Shown here one piece after another: positions 14,544 to 22,012 of a DNA stretch of 27,208 bases. How positions within the stretch are numbered: position 1 is the stretch's first letter; each line of letters starts with the position of its first letter. The stretch lies in the NCBI GenBank assembly GCA_050330955.1, contig JBHJHJ010000148.1:1-27208 (forward strand), given 5' to 3'. Origin of the DNA: JBCCAG01 sp050330955. Its GTDB lineage: Bacteria > Cyanobacteriota > Cyanobacteriia > CAKZMO01. The translations under genes and the position numbers were made by a program. A model generated the notes under the pieces. That model worked only from the letters and a program-made list of their open reading frames with translations, did not search any database and was not told the DNA's origin.

Positions 14544-15965
14544 ATGGACTACCAGCAGCTAACGGAGCGTCTCTGTTCGGAGATTCCCGACAAGGAGATG
14601 GCTGAACGCGTCAGCGTTGAACAAATGTTCACGCTGATTGAGAGCGTGCTCCCAGTTGAAATATGTCTTCACCATCAAATTCTTCCCCTGTTCTTAGAGG
14701 GGCGTCATCTGCACTTAGGCATGGTGTATGTGGCCGACAATGTTGCCTTTGAATACGCCAGGCGCATCATTGCCTACCTCAATTACTCCCTAATAAAGCA
14801 GGTTATTCCCTCTAAGGCTCTACAGACCGCACTATCCGCTTATCTAAAGCATCACGCTGGCGATGCTGAGAAGCGAGGTTTAGAGCGGTTAACCGCTCAA
14901 TCGAGCTCTACATCTCGCGAGTCGCCAAGGCCGACAAGGGTAAAAGTCGAAGCTCGTGCGACTGCGGCAGAAGAACCGCCGGCACCCGCACAGCCCAAGC
15001 CCACACCGGCCTCTGCTTCTAGACTTGCTTCCCCACCGATTCAGGCTCCTGGTCTAAGCCGCCGCGATCGCAAGCCTAAAGTTATCCCTGGAGCCGCACA
15101 CCCCAGAGATAGACGTCAAGACTCGCATAAAGCTCAGCAGGCACCAGATCCCAGATTAGAGCGAGAGACCTACATCGTAGACCGACCCGAGACCCTAGAT
15201 GAAGCGTATCTGCCTCCCGAAATTCAGCTTGAGAGTAAGTCCCTCCGCCCAGCAGCGTTATCTGAACGCTCGGTCCAAACCACGCCCGTTCAATCCAAAT
15301 CACCTACATCTGAATCATTCGATAGACCACCGCAAGGCAGATTCGGGCAGCTCCCTACGCTGTCACTTGATATTCGCCATCCCGAATTACCATTTGAGCG
15401 ATTGACTGAACTATCTCCCAAACATCTGCTGCCTGAGCTCTTAGCCCGAGTCCTGGTAGGCAATATTAGCCGCCTCTATTTTGAGCATCAGCGCGATCGG
15501 GGACGAATTTTGTGGAGCGATGATGGGGTGCTGCGCTCTGCGATCGATCCAATCGACAAGGACAAGCTTGAGGGTGTGCTGCAAGAGCTGAGGCAAATCA
15601 TGCAGACTCGGATGACGGCGCTACAAAACCACAACGATGCCGAACTAGAGTTCGCCTACGGTGAAGCGACCGTGCTTCTGCGCTTTCGGGCCACGGACGG
15701 TGAGCATGGTGAAAATGCGATGCTACAGATCCTACAGGGTGCGACGCTCAAGTTTTACCGAAGGCAGCAGATTGTTCGCCTGGGACAAGATGCGATCGAC
15801 GCCGCTAAACAGGTGCAGAGCCGAGTTAGTGAATTAAAGAGCAGAATGGCCAAGTTACCCGATAGCGCCGATGGCCAATTTGAGGTCCTCGGCGATCTCT
15901 GTCGAATTTTGCGCAGCCTCGAGCAGCAGGTTTCCATGCTTCAGCGGCCCGATCCCAATTCCTAA
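14544..15965 (+). CDS. PilB/GspE N-terminal-like protein lacking the ATPase core
   Basis: 473 residues. Residues about 24-110 resemble the GspE/PilB N-terminal (MshEN-type) domain (M-F-T-L-I-E-S-V-L-P, then H-L-H-L-G-M-V-Y, A-R-R-I-I-A-Y-L-N-Y-S-L). Residues about 115-270 are a Pro/Arg/Ser/Ala-rich linker, probably disordered. Residues about 275-430 resemble the second N-terminal domain of PilB (I-S-R-L-Y-F-E-H, then GRILWSDDGVLRSAIDP, ending at GENAMLQIL). The C-terminus is a charged helix. There is no Walker A, Asp box or Walker B, so it cannot be the pilus extension motor; it may be a regulator or scaffold for type IV pili. The true PilB would be about 670 residues. Function is inferred only from the domains. 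Confidence 0.68.
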   Translation: MDYQQLTERLCSEIPDKEMAERVSVEQMFTLIESVLPVEICLHHQILPLFLEGRHLHLGMVYVADNVAFEYARRIIAYLNYSLIKQVIPSKALQTALSAYLKHHAGDAEKRGLERLTAQSSSTSRESPRPTRVKVEARATAAEEPPAPAQPKPTPASASRLASPPIQAPGLSRRDRKPKVIPGAAHPRDRRQDSHKAQQAPDPRLERETYIVDRPETLDEAYLPPEIQLESKSLRPAALSERSVQTTPVQSKSPTSESFDRPPQGRFGQLPTLSLDIRHPELPFERLTELSPKHLLPELLARVLVGNISRLYFEHQRDRGRILWSDDGVLRSAIDPIDKDKLEGVLQELRQIMQTRMTALQNHNDAELEFAYGEATVLLRFRATDGEHGENAMLQILQGATLKFYRRQQIVRLGQDAIDAAKQVQSRVSELKSRMAKLPDSADGQFEVLGDLCRILRSLEQQVSMLQRPDPNS

Positions 15966-16046
15966 GCCGAGGGCGACTAATCCACTCAACCGTCCGCAGC
16001 GCATCATCCGCGCGAGGGAACGTGCTGAAGCGCCAGCATAGGCCGA

Positions 16047-17102
16047 CTAGACCATGGCCGGGGATAGCGGCCAACGACCCACGGCTTTACCAACTACAGC
16101 GAGCCGCTCCACAAGATGGGAGAACTGTTCAGGAGTCAAGGACTGAGCCCCATCCGACAGCGCTTTGGGAGGATTAGGGTGTACCTCAATCATCAGAGAA
16201 TCGGCGCCGATAGCCACGGCAGCGGTGGCCATATCTGGCACATAGTTGGCCCAGCCAGTGCCGTGGCTGGGGTCAATCATGATGGGTAGGTGGGTAAGCG
16301 ATCGCAATACGGGCACGACAGACAGGTCTAAGGTGTTTCGGGTATAGGTGCGGTCAAACGTTCGAATACCCCGTTCGCAGAGAATGACGTTGGGGTTACC
16401 TGCCGCCAGAATATATTCAGAGGCCATCAGCCACTCGTTAATGGTGGCCGACATACCCCGCTTCAATAGCACGGGCTTATCTTGCCCACCCACCTTTTTA
16501 AGCAGGGCAAAGTTTTGCATGTTGCGCGCCCCCACCTGAAGGACATCAGCTACGCTAGAAATCTTTTCTACGTCGGCAGTGTCCATTACCTCGGTGATGA
16601 TGCCCAATCCACTGGCCTCTCGGGCGGCTGCAAGCAGATCTAGGGCGCTTTCGCCGTGACCTTGGAATGAATAGGGGGAGGTGCGGGGCTTATAGGCCCC
16701 CCCCCTTAAGAACTGGGCGCCGGCAGCCTTGACCCGCTGTGCTGTCTCCACAATCATGGCTTCATTTTCCACAGAGCAGGGACCGGCCACTAGCACGAGG
16801 GGCTGGTTCTCGCCAAACGCAACGGTGCCACTGGGCGTATTAACCAAAATATCGCTCGCTTCGCCGTGGCGGTACTCGCGGCTGGCTCGCTTAAACGGCT
16901 TCTCCACCCGCAGCACTTGCTCGATCCAGTCGCTGAGATCCTGGAGCTGCAGCGGATCGAGGTCGACAGTATCGCCTACCAAACCGATGACGGTTTTGTG
17001 CTTGCCGACAATCTTCTCAGGCGTCAGTCCCTGGGACTGAAACTCATCAGCAAGGCGCTCAACCTCCGCCTCAGGAGCTCCGACCTTCATCACTATAATC
17101 AT
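16047..17102 (-). CDS. aroF: 3-deoxy-7-phosphoheptulonate (DAHP) synthase
   Basis: Condenses phosphoenolpyruvate and erythrose 4-phosphate, the first step of the shikimate pathway to aromatic amino acids, quinones and tocopherols. The 351-residue protein has an N-terminal ferredoxin-like/ACT-like regulatory domain (about 1-70) and a TIM-barrel catalytic domain (about 85-345), the beta-type arrangement. Visible motifs are VAGPCSVEN (105-113), LRGGAYKPRTSPYSFQG (132-148), ITEVMD and DPSHGTG (metal site). Start ATG 17102 has GAGGAG (17111-17116) 8 bases upstream. The N-terminal domain suggests feedback control by aromatic amino acids. It is the last gene of the - strand run, 46 bases after the PAM68-like gene. 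Confidence 0.97.
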   Translation of the reverse strand: MIIVMKVGAPEAEVERLADEFQSQGLTPEKIVGKHKTVIGLVGDTVDLDPLQLQDLSDWIEQVLRVEKPFKRASREYRHGEASDILVNTPSGTVAFGENQPLVLVAGPCSVENEAMIVETAQRVKAAGAQFLRGGAYKPRTSPYSFQGHGESALDLLAAAREASGLGIITEVMDTADVEKISSVADVLQVGARNMQNFALLKKVGGQDKPVLLKRGMSATINEWLMASEYILAAGNPNVILCERGIRTFDRTYTRNTLDLSVVPVLRSLTHLPIMIDPSHGTGWANYVPDMATAAVAIGADSLMIEVHPNPPKALSDGAQSLTPEQFSHLVERLAVVGKAVGRWPLSPAMV

Positions 17103-17148
17103 GACGTTTTCTCCTCGCGCCTTTTGCTCGTGCTCTACCTGCTACATT

Positions 17149-17769
17149 CTACGAATTTCTAGACTGCTTCGCGTCTTGCCAAGAGCCGCGCATGCGTCCA
17201 AAATTCAGGCGAAACTCCTTCCAGCCCAGCAGGCTGCCGGGCACATCGGTTTCTTCCCAAGAGGCAGAGAGTGCGCCGTAGCTCAACCCCAAAACGCTGA
17301 GGCCAAAGAAGCCCAGGCTAACCAGCAGGACAGCAACCGTTGGCAGACGGAATAAGTCGTGGCTGACAATGTAGTAACTGGTAAAGAAGGTCGCTACCCC
17401 CAACAGCATTGGCGTCCCGGCCAGGAGCACCATGCGTTTTACCATGCGCTGACTGACCGCTTCAGGGATACCGCTGCCTTTACTGCGGCGACTGTCTTGG
17501 ACTTGACGCGCGGTCTTCACAGTCCTCAGCTTTTCCTTAGCGGCCTGTACCTTGGCAGCCTTGACATCGACGCGCTTGCCGCTGGCCTTTGCCTCATTGC
17601 TGGCCCTCAGAGATGCACCATCGTCTACCCCGCTCCTGCTTGTCTTGGCAGAGGGATTGGCGCTCGCGGAGGCTTTAGATTTTTTCTGAGAGCGCCGAGG
17701 CTCAAAAGGCAGACGCTCTTTTGAATCAGAGGATTTGAACCGTTTGTCAGAATCTAGCGGACTAGCCAT
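17149..17769 (-). CDS. PAM68-like photosystem II assembly protein
   Basis: 206 residues. The first ~105 are Ser/Lys/Ala-rich and probably disordered. Two membrane segments follow (about 113-136 and 143-165), then a conserved-looking tail (L-S-A-S-W-E-E-T-D-V-P-G-S-L-L-G-W-K-E-F) ending in a basic segment. This matches the PAM68 family (DUF3464), which in plants and cyanobacteria assists early photosystem II assembly in the thylakoid membrane. Start ATG 17769, no strong Shine-Dalgarno. It sits between rpsO and aroF on the same strand; the rpsO-PAM68 neighbourhood recurs in cyanobacteria as I recall. The second photosystem assembly candidate in the window is the CYP38-like protein. Confidence 0.88.
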   Translation of the reverse strand: MASPLDSDKRFKSSDSKERLPFEPRRSQKKSKASASANPSAKTSRSGVDDGASLRASNEAKASGKRVDVKAAKVQAAKEKLRTVKTARQVQDSRRSKGSGIPEAVSQRMVKRMVLLAGTPMLLGVATFFTSYYIVSHDLFRLPTVAVLLVSLGFFGLSVLGLSYGALSASWEETDVPGSLLGWKEFRLNFGRMRGSWQDAKQSRNS

Positions 17770-17851
17770 GGGTAAATCGCACCAGGTATTCCTGCACTGC
17801 GTAAAGACAAAAAATTATCTTGCGAGGCGCGCGCCGTCTACAGCGACGCTT

Positions 17852-18121
17852 CTAGCCGCGAATGCCCAAACGCTTGATTAGGTCGCGGTAGCGCTGCTGG
17901 TCTTGCTTGAGAATGTAGCTCAGCAGTCGCTTGCGTTGACCAATCATCTTCAGCAAGCCCCGGCGGGAGGAAAAGTCTTTTTTGTTGCTTTTGAGATGGG
18001 TGCTCAGGAGGTTGATTCGCTCTGTGAGCATCGCCACTTGAACATCAGCGGATCCTGTATCGGTCTCGTGAATCTGATATTCGTTGATCAGTTCCTGCTT
18101 TTTTTCTTGAACGAGTGCCAT
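17852..18121 (-). CDS. rpsO: 30S ribosomal protein S15
   Basis: 89 residues, the usual length. S15 is a primary 16S rRNA-binding protein of the small-subunit platform. The conserved features HETDTGSADVQVA, L-T-E-R-I-N-L-L-S-T-H-L-K-S-N-K-K-D and S-R-R-G-L-L-K-M-I-G-Q-R-K-R-L-L are all present. Start ATG 18121. A 168-base spacer separates it from ruvA and is long enough for its own promoter and an autoregulatory leader, as rpsO has in other bacteria, but I cannot identify either clearly. Downstream is the PAM68-like gene after an 82-base gap. Confidence 0.98.
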   Translation of the reverse strand: MALVQEKKQELINEYQIHETDTGSADVQVAMLTERINLLSTHLKSNKKDFSSRRGLLKMIGQRKRLLSYILKQDQQRYRDLIKRLGIRG

Positions 18122-18289
18122 AGATTTGAGCTAATTTCTTGCGCTGGGTCGTATGAAGTCTACGTGAAATTCGTCTACTGGGATCAAGATTTATAGTTGA
18201 ATCCAGTCCTATGGAGGCCAACTATATGGGATCCAGTTCACTATTGTATACTGTAAGCGCCTGGTCGGCCATAGTAGCGTAGCTTTTTG

Positions 18290-18916
18290 CTACTGGCTTA
18301 GCCAAGCGATCGCCTCCCGAATCCAGTCTCCAGCGTCGGCAGTTTTGGAGAGCGCAGTAGACTGGCCCACCGCCTGAAGAGCGCGGGCAATCTCACCCGG
18401 TGAATAGCCCAGGGCTAGGAGCGTCATTTCCACATCTTCCTGTACCGAGGCCACGGGGGCGGCGTCGGGGACGGAGACAATGCCCGCCTGCTCGCGCCAC
18501 TGGGCCAGCTTCGTCTTGAGCTCTAGGGAGATGCGCTCAGCGGTTTTGGGGCCTACCCCTGGTGTCTTGGCCAGCAGCCGCGTTTTACCGCCAACGATCG
18601 CCTGCACCAGGTCTGTAAGGGCAAAAGTATCTAGCAGCGCCACCGCAAGTTGGGGACCAATGCCGCTGACGGCGACCAGCTGACGAAATAGATCCCGCTG
18701 GGCGGCGGAGCTGAAGCCGTAGAGCAAGATCTGATCTTCCCGCACCTGCTGGTGCGTATAAATTTGAGTTTCTTCCCCCAGCTCAGGCAAATCTTTCACC
18801 ATGCAGGGCAAAATTTGCAGCTCGTAGCCGATGCGGTTCACCTCTAGTACCAGAAGCACGCGTCCGCTGCCGATTTTCTGGATGCCGATGAGGGTTCCCC
18901 GCAGGTAGCTGAGCAT
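18290..18916 (-). CDS. ruvA: Holliday junction branch migration protein RuvA
   Basis: RuvA binds four-way junctions and loads the RuvB motor during recombinational repair. The 208-residue protein has an N-terminal OB fold (about 1-65, beginning M-L-S-Y-L-R-G-T-L), two helix-hairpin-helix motifs (S-G-I-G-P-Q at 84-89 and T-P-G-V-G-P-K-T-A at 118-126) and a C-terminal RuvB-contacting domain (about 160-208). It starts 19 bases after the spp stop codon, so it is probably in the lexA-spp transcript. That would link it to SOS-type control, as in many bacteria. ruvB and ruvC are not in the window. The stop codon abuts a small hairpin (GTAGC-TTTTT-GCTAC on the + strand, 18279-18293). Confidence 0.97.
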   Translation of the reverse strand: MLSYLRGTLIGIQKIGSGRVLLVLEVNRIGYELQILPCMVKDLPELGEETQIYTHQQVREDQILLYGFSSAAQRDLFRQLVAVSGIGPQLAVALLDTFALTDLVQAIVGGKTRLLAKTPGVGPKTAERISLELKTKLAQWREQAGIVSVPDAAPVASVQEDVEMTLLALGYSPGEIARALQAVGQSTALSKTADAGDWIREAIAWLSQ

Positions 18917-18935
18917 GGATAGTTAACGGTGAGGA

Positions 18936-19685
18936 CTACTCTAAAAAGCCAAAGTGCTTGAGGCCTTCTAGAATACCGCCCGCGCAGTGGGCCTGGGCCA
19001 AGTAAATCTCTGAAGAGCCCTCGCGCTGGTGCCACTCCCGCAGCTCGTCCCGGGCGTTGCCAACGATGATCCCCTTGGCGTTTGCCGCCTTAAACATAGC
19101 CAGATCGTTGCCAGAGTCGCCGCACACCACCGTGCTCTCCTGAGGCATGCCGAGGCGCTGCTGCAAGAAAGCCACCGCAGCGCCTTTGTTGCCGCGCTTG
19201 GGCAGAATGTCGAGGTCTTTTCGGCTGCTATAAACCAGCTGAATCTCTACCCCCTTTTCGGTTAGGGCCTGATTGAGGCGGGGTAGCAGCTGGTCTGCGA
19301 TCGCCCCGTCCAAAAAGTAGCTGACCTTGTGGGGCGTCTGTTCCGAGTCTGGCTGGGGCACCAAATCAGAAAAGTGGGCAGCTGTAGCCACGATACCGTC
19401 TCGATCCCAGCCCTCAGATAATATGTTGGCCCACTCGGCATCCGGCGCCTCGCTCGCGCCGGGATAAACTAGCGTCCCTACGGCCAGCACGGTGTAATCG
19501 GGGTCGAGCATGTCCTGCTCTTGCCGCAGTTCCCGGTACAGCGTCGGCGATCGTCCGGTGGAATAGACGATTAGCGTACCGTGCTGCTCCCGGTGCTGGG
19601 AGAGCTGCTGATTTAGCGCTGCAAGCGCCGATTTATCACCCACAAGCGTGTTGTCGAGATCGGTGATGAACATGAACTTAGACAT
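18936..19685 (-). CDS. spp: Sucrose-phosphate phosphatase
   Basis: HAD-superfamily phosphatase that releases sucrose from sucrose 6-phosphate, the final step of sucrose synthesis; sucrose serves as an osmolyte and reserve in cyanobacteria. The 249-residue protein has HAD motif I (F-I-T-D-L-D-N-T-L, nucleophile Asp9), motif II in V-Y-S-T-G-R-S, a Lys in motif III, and motif IV CGDSGNDLAMF. I chose ATG 19685 (M-S-K-F-M-F-I-T-D) because AAGGAGGG (19693-19700) precedes it at 7 bases; the longer frame would begin inside the inverted repeat spacer. The sucrose-phosphate synthase gene is not here. It lies between lexA and ruvA, an unexpected place for a sugar gene. A perfect inverted repeat overlaps its ribosome binding site. 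Confidence 0.93.
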   Translation of the reverse strand: MSKFMFITDLDNTLVGDKSALAALNQQLSQHREQHGTLIVYSTGRSPTLYRELRQEQDMLDPDYTVLAVGTLVYPGASEAPDAEWANILSEGWDRDGIVATAAHFSDLVPQPDSEQTPHKVSYFLDGAIADQLLPRLNQALTEKGVEIQLVYSSRKDLDILPKRGNKGAAVAFLQQRLGMPQESTVVCGDSGNDLAMFKAANAKGIIVGNARDELREWHQREGSSEIYLAQAHCAGGILEGLKHFGFLE

Positions 19686-19696
19686 CGGCTTACCCT

Positions 19697-19728
19697 CCTT
19701 CATCCCATAAAAGTTTATGGGATGAAGG
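19697..19728. repeat. Perfect 15-bp inverted repeat at the spp ribosome binding site
   Basis: The arms at 19697-19711 (+ strand begins CCTTCATCCC) and 19714-19728 are exact reverse complements with only AG between them. On the - strand transcript the 3' arm ends in AAGG, which is the first half of the AAGGAGGG Shine-Dalgarno of spp. A folded hairpin would partly hide that site. It lies in the 63-base gap between lexA and spp and lacks a T tract on the - strand. Confidence 0.8.
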
Positions 19729-19748
19729 CGCACTTGTGGGGGACAAGA

Positions 19749-20357
19749 CTAGATGCTGTAGTCGCGCCATACGCCAATGAGACGGCCCTGAACGGACACC
19801 TGATCGGCTGGCTTTTTAATCGGGTCGTAATTGGGATTGGCAGGTGCCAAGGTGATTTCCATGCGATTGCGGTAAAAGTATTTGAGGGTGTTGCCCTCGC
19901 CATCTACCCTCGCCGCGACAATGGTGCCGTTCTTGAGCCGATCAGCCTCAATAACGGGCCGCATAATAACGATGTCGCCAGGGGCAATCATGGCGTCGAT
20001 CATGCTGTCGCCGTTCACCCGTAGGGCGTAGTCTTTAGGGCGAAGCTGAATGCCGGAGAGGTCTAGGCGCTCCTCCGTATCAGTACAAGGTTCAATCAGC
20101 CCACCTGCAGCGATTTCCCCGTAGATGGGGAGGCCATTGTGGACAGATTCGGCCAGACGGATAGTGCGAGCGCGACCTTCAGTCCAATCGATATAACCTT
20201 TGGTTCGCAGGTGGTCTAGCCGACTTTGGATAGGCGCGGGGGATTTGAGCCCCATGGCGCGCATCATCTGGCGGATAGAGGGGGAATGCTGATTTTCTCG
20301 GATGTAAATAACGAGCCAGTCGTAGAGCTCTTGTTGCGCGGGAGTGAGAGGTTCCAT
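19749..20357 (-). CDS. lexA: LexA family repressor with intact self-cleavage residues
   Basis: 202 residues. N-terminal winged helix-turn-helix (about 1-68; S-P-S-I-R-Q-M-M-R-A-M-G with the recognition helix after it) and a C-terminal S24 autoprotease domain (about 75-202). Cleavage-site Ala84-Gly85 is present in I-A-A-G-G, with catalytic Ser118 (N-G-D-S-M-I-D) and Lys159 (T-L-K-Y-F). It therefore has every residue needed for RecA-stimulated self-cleavage, unlike some cyanobacterial LexA proteins that have lost them and regulate other processes. ATG 20357 is 24 bases from a good LexA box on its own upstream side, suggesting autoregulation. It heads the run lexA-spp-ruvA. Confidence 0.96.
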   Translation of the reverse strand: MEPLTPAQQELYDWLVIYIRENQHSPSIRQMMRAMGLKSPAPIQSRLDHLRTKGYIDWTEGRARTIRLAESVHNGLPIYGEIAAGGLIEPCTDTEERLDLSGIQLRPKDYALRVNGDSMIDAMIAPGDIVIMRPVIEADRLKNGTIVAARVDGEGNTLKYFYRNRMEITLAPANPNYDPIKKPADQVSVQGRLIGVWRDYSI

Positions 20358-20381
20358 ATGGTTTGCCTATTCTGCTACCTC

Positions 20382-20395
20382 AGAACAGTTGTACC
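20382..20395 (-). promoter_or_regulatory. LexA box upstream of lexA
   Basis: The - strand reads GGTACAACTGTTCT, which fits the published cyanobacterial LexA-binding consensus RGTACNNNDGTWCB at every position. It lies 24 bases upstream of the lexA start codon, a place where bound LexA would block transcription or early elongation. A possible -10 element (TATAAA on the - strand) lies some 50 bases further upstream. Confidence 0.72.
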
Positions 20396-20753
20396 ACCTT
20401 GACGGCGCACTGTCTAGCTCTTTTGAGATAGGTTTATAGAATTTTGATCGGCGCTACCCTTTTGACGCATTTCCGGCGACGCGTTCGGCGATATGTTCGG
20501 CGCGAAACTGGGCTTTTTAGCAATTGAGCTTTAAGCCGGCTGTTGTGTAGGCTTTTTGAAAACGTCAAGCGAGCCCCTCATCCGGATACGAGCTCGCTCA
20601 GGTTGCTTAATTAAGTAGAACCATGTGAATAGTTAGAAAATGATACCAGAGCTGAGGGGTAATAGGCCGCACAATAAAGTGAGCCCCTAGCGCAACCAAA
20701 CCTCCAGAAAAATTGGTATCGAGGATAATAGAACAAGGTAAGCGGATAAGTCC
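20396..20753. other. Spacer between divergent lexA and the 269-residue gene
   Basis: About 358 bases without a gene. It includes short direct repeats GTTCGGCG near 20483 and 20495, and an inverted pair GCGAGC/GCTCGC around 20569-20597. CCCCTCA near 20575 recurs as its complement TGAGGGG near 20653. It should carry the promoter of the + strand gene at 20754 and the upstream part of the lexA promoter. No RNA gene recognised. Confidence 0.45.
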
Positions 20754-21563
20754 ATGACGCATAACCATGACGCCGAGCTTCTAGAGCATCTGCTGAAATA
20801 TTACAGCTTCGAGCTAAATCAGATTACTGCTGAGCAATGCGTGGCCCAGTGGCGCGATCGCTATCCGGAAACGTGGCTGCGCTCGGCGGTCGTGGAGGCG
20901 CTTTATCAAGGGCGCTACAAAGCCGTATCCGTGACGCAAATCTTGGATATGTGGCAGCGCCGGGGGCAGAGCCTATGCCACTACAACGGTGAGTTTGAGC
21001 GCATGATCTGCAGTAAGTTTTTGGCGCGAAGCTTTTCTGGAGTGACAAGTAGGGCAGCGAGCGTCGAGGCTAAAACTGCTGACCCAGCCCTTGCCCCAGA
21101 TAGCCAACCCCAATCAAACCCCTACCTCAACGGCGAAACTGCTTCCATGGAGACTGCCGATGAGAGCCCATTTAGTCTGACTGAAGACGCGACCCTCAGC
21201 CCTCCCCAGTCCGCCCATGAGACGCAGCCTAATGCCGCTTCTAGGTCCGCCACCTTTGATTCAGCAGACCCAGACGTTTCGCTGCTAGAGGAGGAGTTTT
21301 TGGAGGTATTTGCCGCACAGACTGATAGCGGTTCCCACGCCATCGCCCCATTTAAGCCCAGCGCCGAAGTTCCTATGGCGGCGATGCGCTTCAGCCACGA
21401 ACCTACAGGCCGAGGTCAGCCCGATGTCCCTGAGGAAGTGACGCCTGTGGCCAGGGCGGCTAGCATCCACGGATTTACCCCCACTGCGGTGACCTCAGAT
21501 CTCTATGGAAAACTGAAAGCGGCACTCGATCGGGTTGTGTCGTCACCTACAGACAAGACCTAG
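20754..21563 (+). CDS. Conserved-looking cyanobacterial hypothetical protein
   Basis: 269 residues, function unknown. Residues about 1-95 look like a compact helical domain (L-L-E-H-L-L-K-Y-Y-S-F-E-L, then W-L-R-S-A-V-V-E-A-L-Y-Q-G-R-Y-K-A-V-S-V, Q-I-L-D-M-W-Q-R-R-G, H-Y-N-G-E-F-E-R). I recall similar N-terminal domains in other cyanobacterial proteins without an assigned role. Residues 100-230 are Ser/Ala/Pro/Glu-rich, probably disordered, with an acidic patch (L-L-E-E-E-F-L-E-V-F). A short helix closes the C-terminus. Start ATG 20754 with weak ribosome binding site. Its last 17 bases overlap the end of narM on the other strand. Confidence 0.75.
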   Translation: MTHNHDAELLEHLLKYYSFELNQITAEQCVAQWRDRYPETWLRSAVVEALYQGRYKAVSVTQILDMWQRRGQSLCHYNGEFERMICSKFLARSFSGVTSRAASVEAKTADPALAPDSQPQSNPYLNGETASMETADESPFSLTEDATLSPPQSAHETQPNAASRSATFDSADPDVSLLEEEFLEVFAAQTDSGSHAIAPFKPSAEVPMAAMRFSHEPTGRGQPDVPEEVTPVARAASIHGFTPTAVTSDLYGKLKAALDRVVSSPTDKT

Positions 21564-22008
21564 CCCCTAAAAACTCTTGGACTGCCGGGACGAAGTTCCG
21601 ATTCTCATGGCTGGGGCGGCTGAGCTTGATTAGGGCAAAGCGCTGCAGCGGCGATAGGCTAGCCCACTGGGCCAAGCTCAGGTGCTGCTGGGTCTCCGCG
21701 AGCTTTTCTTTGACATGCTGAGGAATTGTACCAGCGTCAAGCCAAGGGGGATGGGAATCGACGGGCAGTGTACCCGCAGGTGAACCGGTATGGGCCACGA
21801 CGCGCGCCTGCAGGTAGTCTCGATAGGCGATCGCCTCCTCTGAGCTATTGCAGGGGAGATCCACGAGCCGCTGACGCTCCTCGGTGGTGAAGGTGTTCCA
21901 GTGGACTAGCTTGAGCTTCACGCCGCAGGTGTCCAGGTTGTAGCGCACCTGCATGGGGATGCAGCGCAGGGCGTCTACAAAGTCGGTTTCGAACTGGAAG
22001 AATGTCAT
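21547..22008 (-). CDS. narM: Nitrate reductase-associated protein NarM
   Basis: 153 residues. NarM is a cyanobacterial protein needed for activity of the ferredoxin-type nitrate reductase NarB, first reported in Synechococcus; it probably helps maturation. The N-terminus F-Q-F-E-T-D-F-V-D-A-L-R-C-I-P-M-Q-V-R-Y-N matches the family, as does the segment W-N-T-F-T-T-E-E-R-Q-R-L-V-D-L-P. ATG 22008 starts 4 bases after the narB stop codon, so translation is likely coupled. A slightly longer frame from TTG 22023 would overlap narB and is less likely. The 3' end overlaps the convergent 269-residue gene by 17 bases. Confidence 0.92.
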   Translation of the reverse strand: MTFFQFETDFVDALRCIPMQVRYNLDTCGVKLKLVHWNTFTTEERQRLVDLPCNSSEEAIAYRDYLQARVVAHTGSPAGTLPVDSHPPWLDAGTIPQHVKEKLAETQQHLSLAQWASLSPLQRFALIKLSRPSHENRNFVPAVQEFLGARSCL

Positions 22009-22012
22009 GGAC

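Noticed and set aside
14544..15965. Functional pilus extension ATPase PilB
   Set aside because: No Walker A, Asp box or Walker B motif; the protein stops where the catalytic domain should start.
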